This document shows, piece by piece, positions 5,639 to 6,512 of a DNA stretch of 6,512 bases. Numbering within the stretch: position 1 is the first letter of the stretch; each line of letters opens with the position of its first letter. Below the pieces are notes generated by a model that did not search any database, was not told the DNA's origin, and saw only the letters and a program-made list of their open reading frames with translations. The stretch lies in assembly GCA_027364695.1 (NCBI GenBank), contig DAHXOV010000300.1, positions 1-6,512 on the forward strand, in the 5' to 3' direction. The translations under genes and the position numbers were made by a program. The stretch is from a bacterium (GTDB lineage: Bacteria > Bacteroidota > Bacteroidia > B-17B0 > Aurantibacillaceae).

Positions 5639-6512
5639 AAAGTCTATTTCTAAAAGTTGCATTAATGTATATCTTTTGCCTTTGTAGAATGCCACTATCC
5701 ATGCATCTGTTTGTCCTTTCAGTATTGCTTTTTGTCGCCATGCTTCTGCTTCTTTCATGGTTTTGCTTTCTTTGGATAGATAAAATCTGGTAATATTGTC
5801 CTCTCCTGCCACTATAATTGGTTGTCCAAATTCTATTAAGTGTTTGTAACTGTAATTTTTTGGATAATGGTATGCCGCTATTTGCACTCTGAATATAAGT
5901 CCATTGATGCAATAATTAGCAAGTGTAGAAATCAATAAGTCATAATTCTCATTCGTTATTTTTTCAATTTGTTTTTTTATTTCATTAAAATTATCCGGTA
6001 GTTTACTTGAGCAATCTATATTGGGATTAATTTCTGTTTTAGCAAATTCTTCTGGTTTTTGTTGTTTGATTTGTTCATTTTCCTTTTGAATTTCTTCATT
6101 GATTTTTGCTACTTGCTCTGGCGTGAGTAAGAAGAAATTTTTATTGATGAGTGTAAATTCTTTAACATTTTCAATATCAAATACTTCTTCGGTTGTTTCA
6201 TATCCTGTGGCAGTTACTTTTACTTTGTATGATTGACCAGGAGAAAGAGCAATATAATATTTTCCTGTTTTTTGGTTAGATACGAGTTTAAATTCTTTAT
6301 TTTCCGATACCTTAGTGATTGTTATTTCTGCAGCAATTGGCTTGTCGTTTCCAAAAACGGTTCCTGTAACCACTGCGAGTATGGGTTTATCACCCACAAT
6401 GCCCGGTGTTGAAGTATATATATCCTGCCTGCCTCTTCCGCCATATCCACCTCTATTAGAAGATAAATAGCCCTTGTCTCCTTTTGCATTGATTCCATAA
6501 TCTCTATCATCT
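5621..6512 (-). CDS. PD40 / CarboxypepD_reg-like / SPOR-like domain protein, 5'-truncated
   Basis: The frame is open to the window edge, so the N-terminus is missing and 296 codons are visible. The GTG at 6397 is internal, because upstream codons encode GYLSSNRGGYGG and QDIY, a typical last PD40 propeller blade (visible residues about 4-33). A carboxypeptidase-regulatory-like domain follows (about 48-128: TGTVFGNDKPIAAEITI to TGYETTEEVFDI). It is similar in placement and pattern to that of the two downstream genes. A charged, Glu/Lys/Gln-rich linker (about 132-160) may form a short helix. The C-terminal domain (about 206-283) has the SPOR-like pattern FRVQIAAY, then ITRFYLSKESKTMKEAEAWR, then DAWIVAFYKGKR; such domains bind cell-wall peptidoglycan in other proteins. 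It is probably a periplasmic or envelope protein, and by analogy its missing part should carry a signal peptide, more blades and perhaps TPRs. It lies 27 bp upstream of paralogue 1 and seems to be the earliest visible gene of the operon. Confidence 0.9.
   Translation of the reverse strand, partial: DDRDYGINAKGDKGYLSSNRGGYGGRGRQDIYTSTPGIVGDKPILAVVTGTVFGNDKPIAAEITITKVSENKEFKLVSNQKTGKYYIALSPGQSYKVKVTATGYETTEEVFDIENVKEFTLINKNFFLLTPEQVAKINEEIQKENEQIKQQKPEEFAKTEINPNIDCSSKLPDNFNEIKKQIEKITNENYDLLISTLANYCINGLIFRVQIAAYHYPKNYSYKHLIEFGQPIIVAGEDNITRFYLSKESKTMKEAEAWRQKAILKGQTDAWIVAFYKGKRYTLMQLLEIDFFANTQ

Noticed and set aside
5589..5912. A 107-residue minus-strand open frame
   Set aside because: It lies over the SPOR-like coding region in another frame and its translation is low-complexity and unlike any family; it is a shadow.
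5621..6397. A 258-residue protein starting at the GTG at 6397
   Set aside because: The frame continues to the window edge and encodes a PD40 blade upstream (SSNRGG and QDIY), so the true start is outside the window.
6322..6510. A 62-residue minus-strand frame at the right edge
   Set aside because: It overlaps the PD40/CRD coding region in another frame and has no recognisable domain.
1745..6512. A type IX secretion / gliding locus
   Set aside because: The domain order resembles PorE, but the OmpA-like end is absent and no PorP/SprF, PorK-N, Sov or T9SS sorting domain is present, so the label is not justified.

Overview
The window looks like a chromosomal segment of a low-GC member of the Bacteroidota. 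The evidence is a Bacteroidota-type promoter (TTTG, 21-bp spacer, TATATTTG) directly in front of a tRNA gene, signal peptides that end just before a Gln, a lack of Shine-Dalgarno sequences before the genes whose starts are visible, and protein families (PD40 propeller with carboxypeptidase-regulatory-like domain, SPOR-like domain, secreted DUF4159) that are typical of this phylum. Genus or species cannot be told from the sequence.

Layout. Bases 1-1373 (+) hold most of gatB, with its N-terminus cut by the window edge. A 112-bp gap follows, with an AT-rich 12-bp hairpin and the tRNA promoter. Then comes a class II tRNA-Ser(UGA) at 1486-1572 (+). A 172-bp gap separates this plus-strand housekeeping block from a convergent minus-strand block that fills the rest of the window.

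The minus-strand block reads from right to left as one tightly packed apparent operon. First is a 5'-truncated gene (last propeller blade, CarboxypepD_reg-like domain, charged linker, SPOR-like C-terminal domain). After 27 bp comes a 534-residue secreted TPR-PD40-CarboxypepD_reg protein. Its paralogue of 521 residues overlaps it by 4 bp (ATGA). Six bp further on is a secreted 224-residue DUF4159 protein. The three propeller proteins share a common core and differ at the C-terminus.

Together the minus-strand genes look like an envelope-associated set: exported scaffold or binding proteins made of TPR and propeller modules, one of which carries a possible peptidoglycan-binding SPOR-like end, co-expressed with a DUF4159 protein of unknown activity. 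The TPR-PD40-CRD order is that of PorE of the type IX secretion/gliding machinery, but the OmpA-like end is missing and no other T9SS gene is in view, so a T9SS role is not claimed. The plus-strand genes are ordinary translation genes (Gln-tRNA amidation and a serine tRNA).
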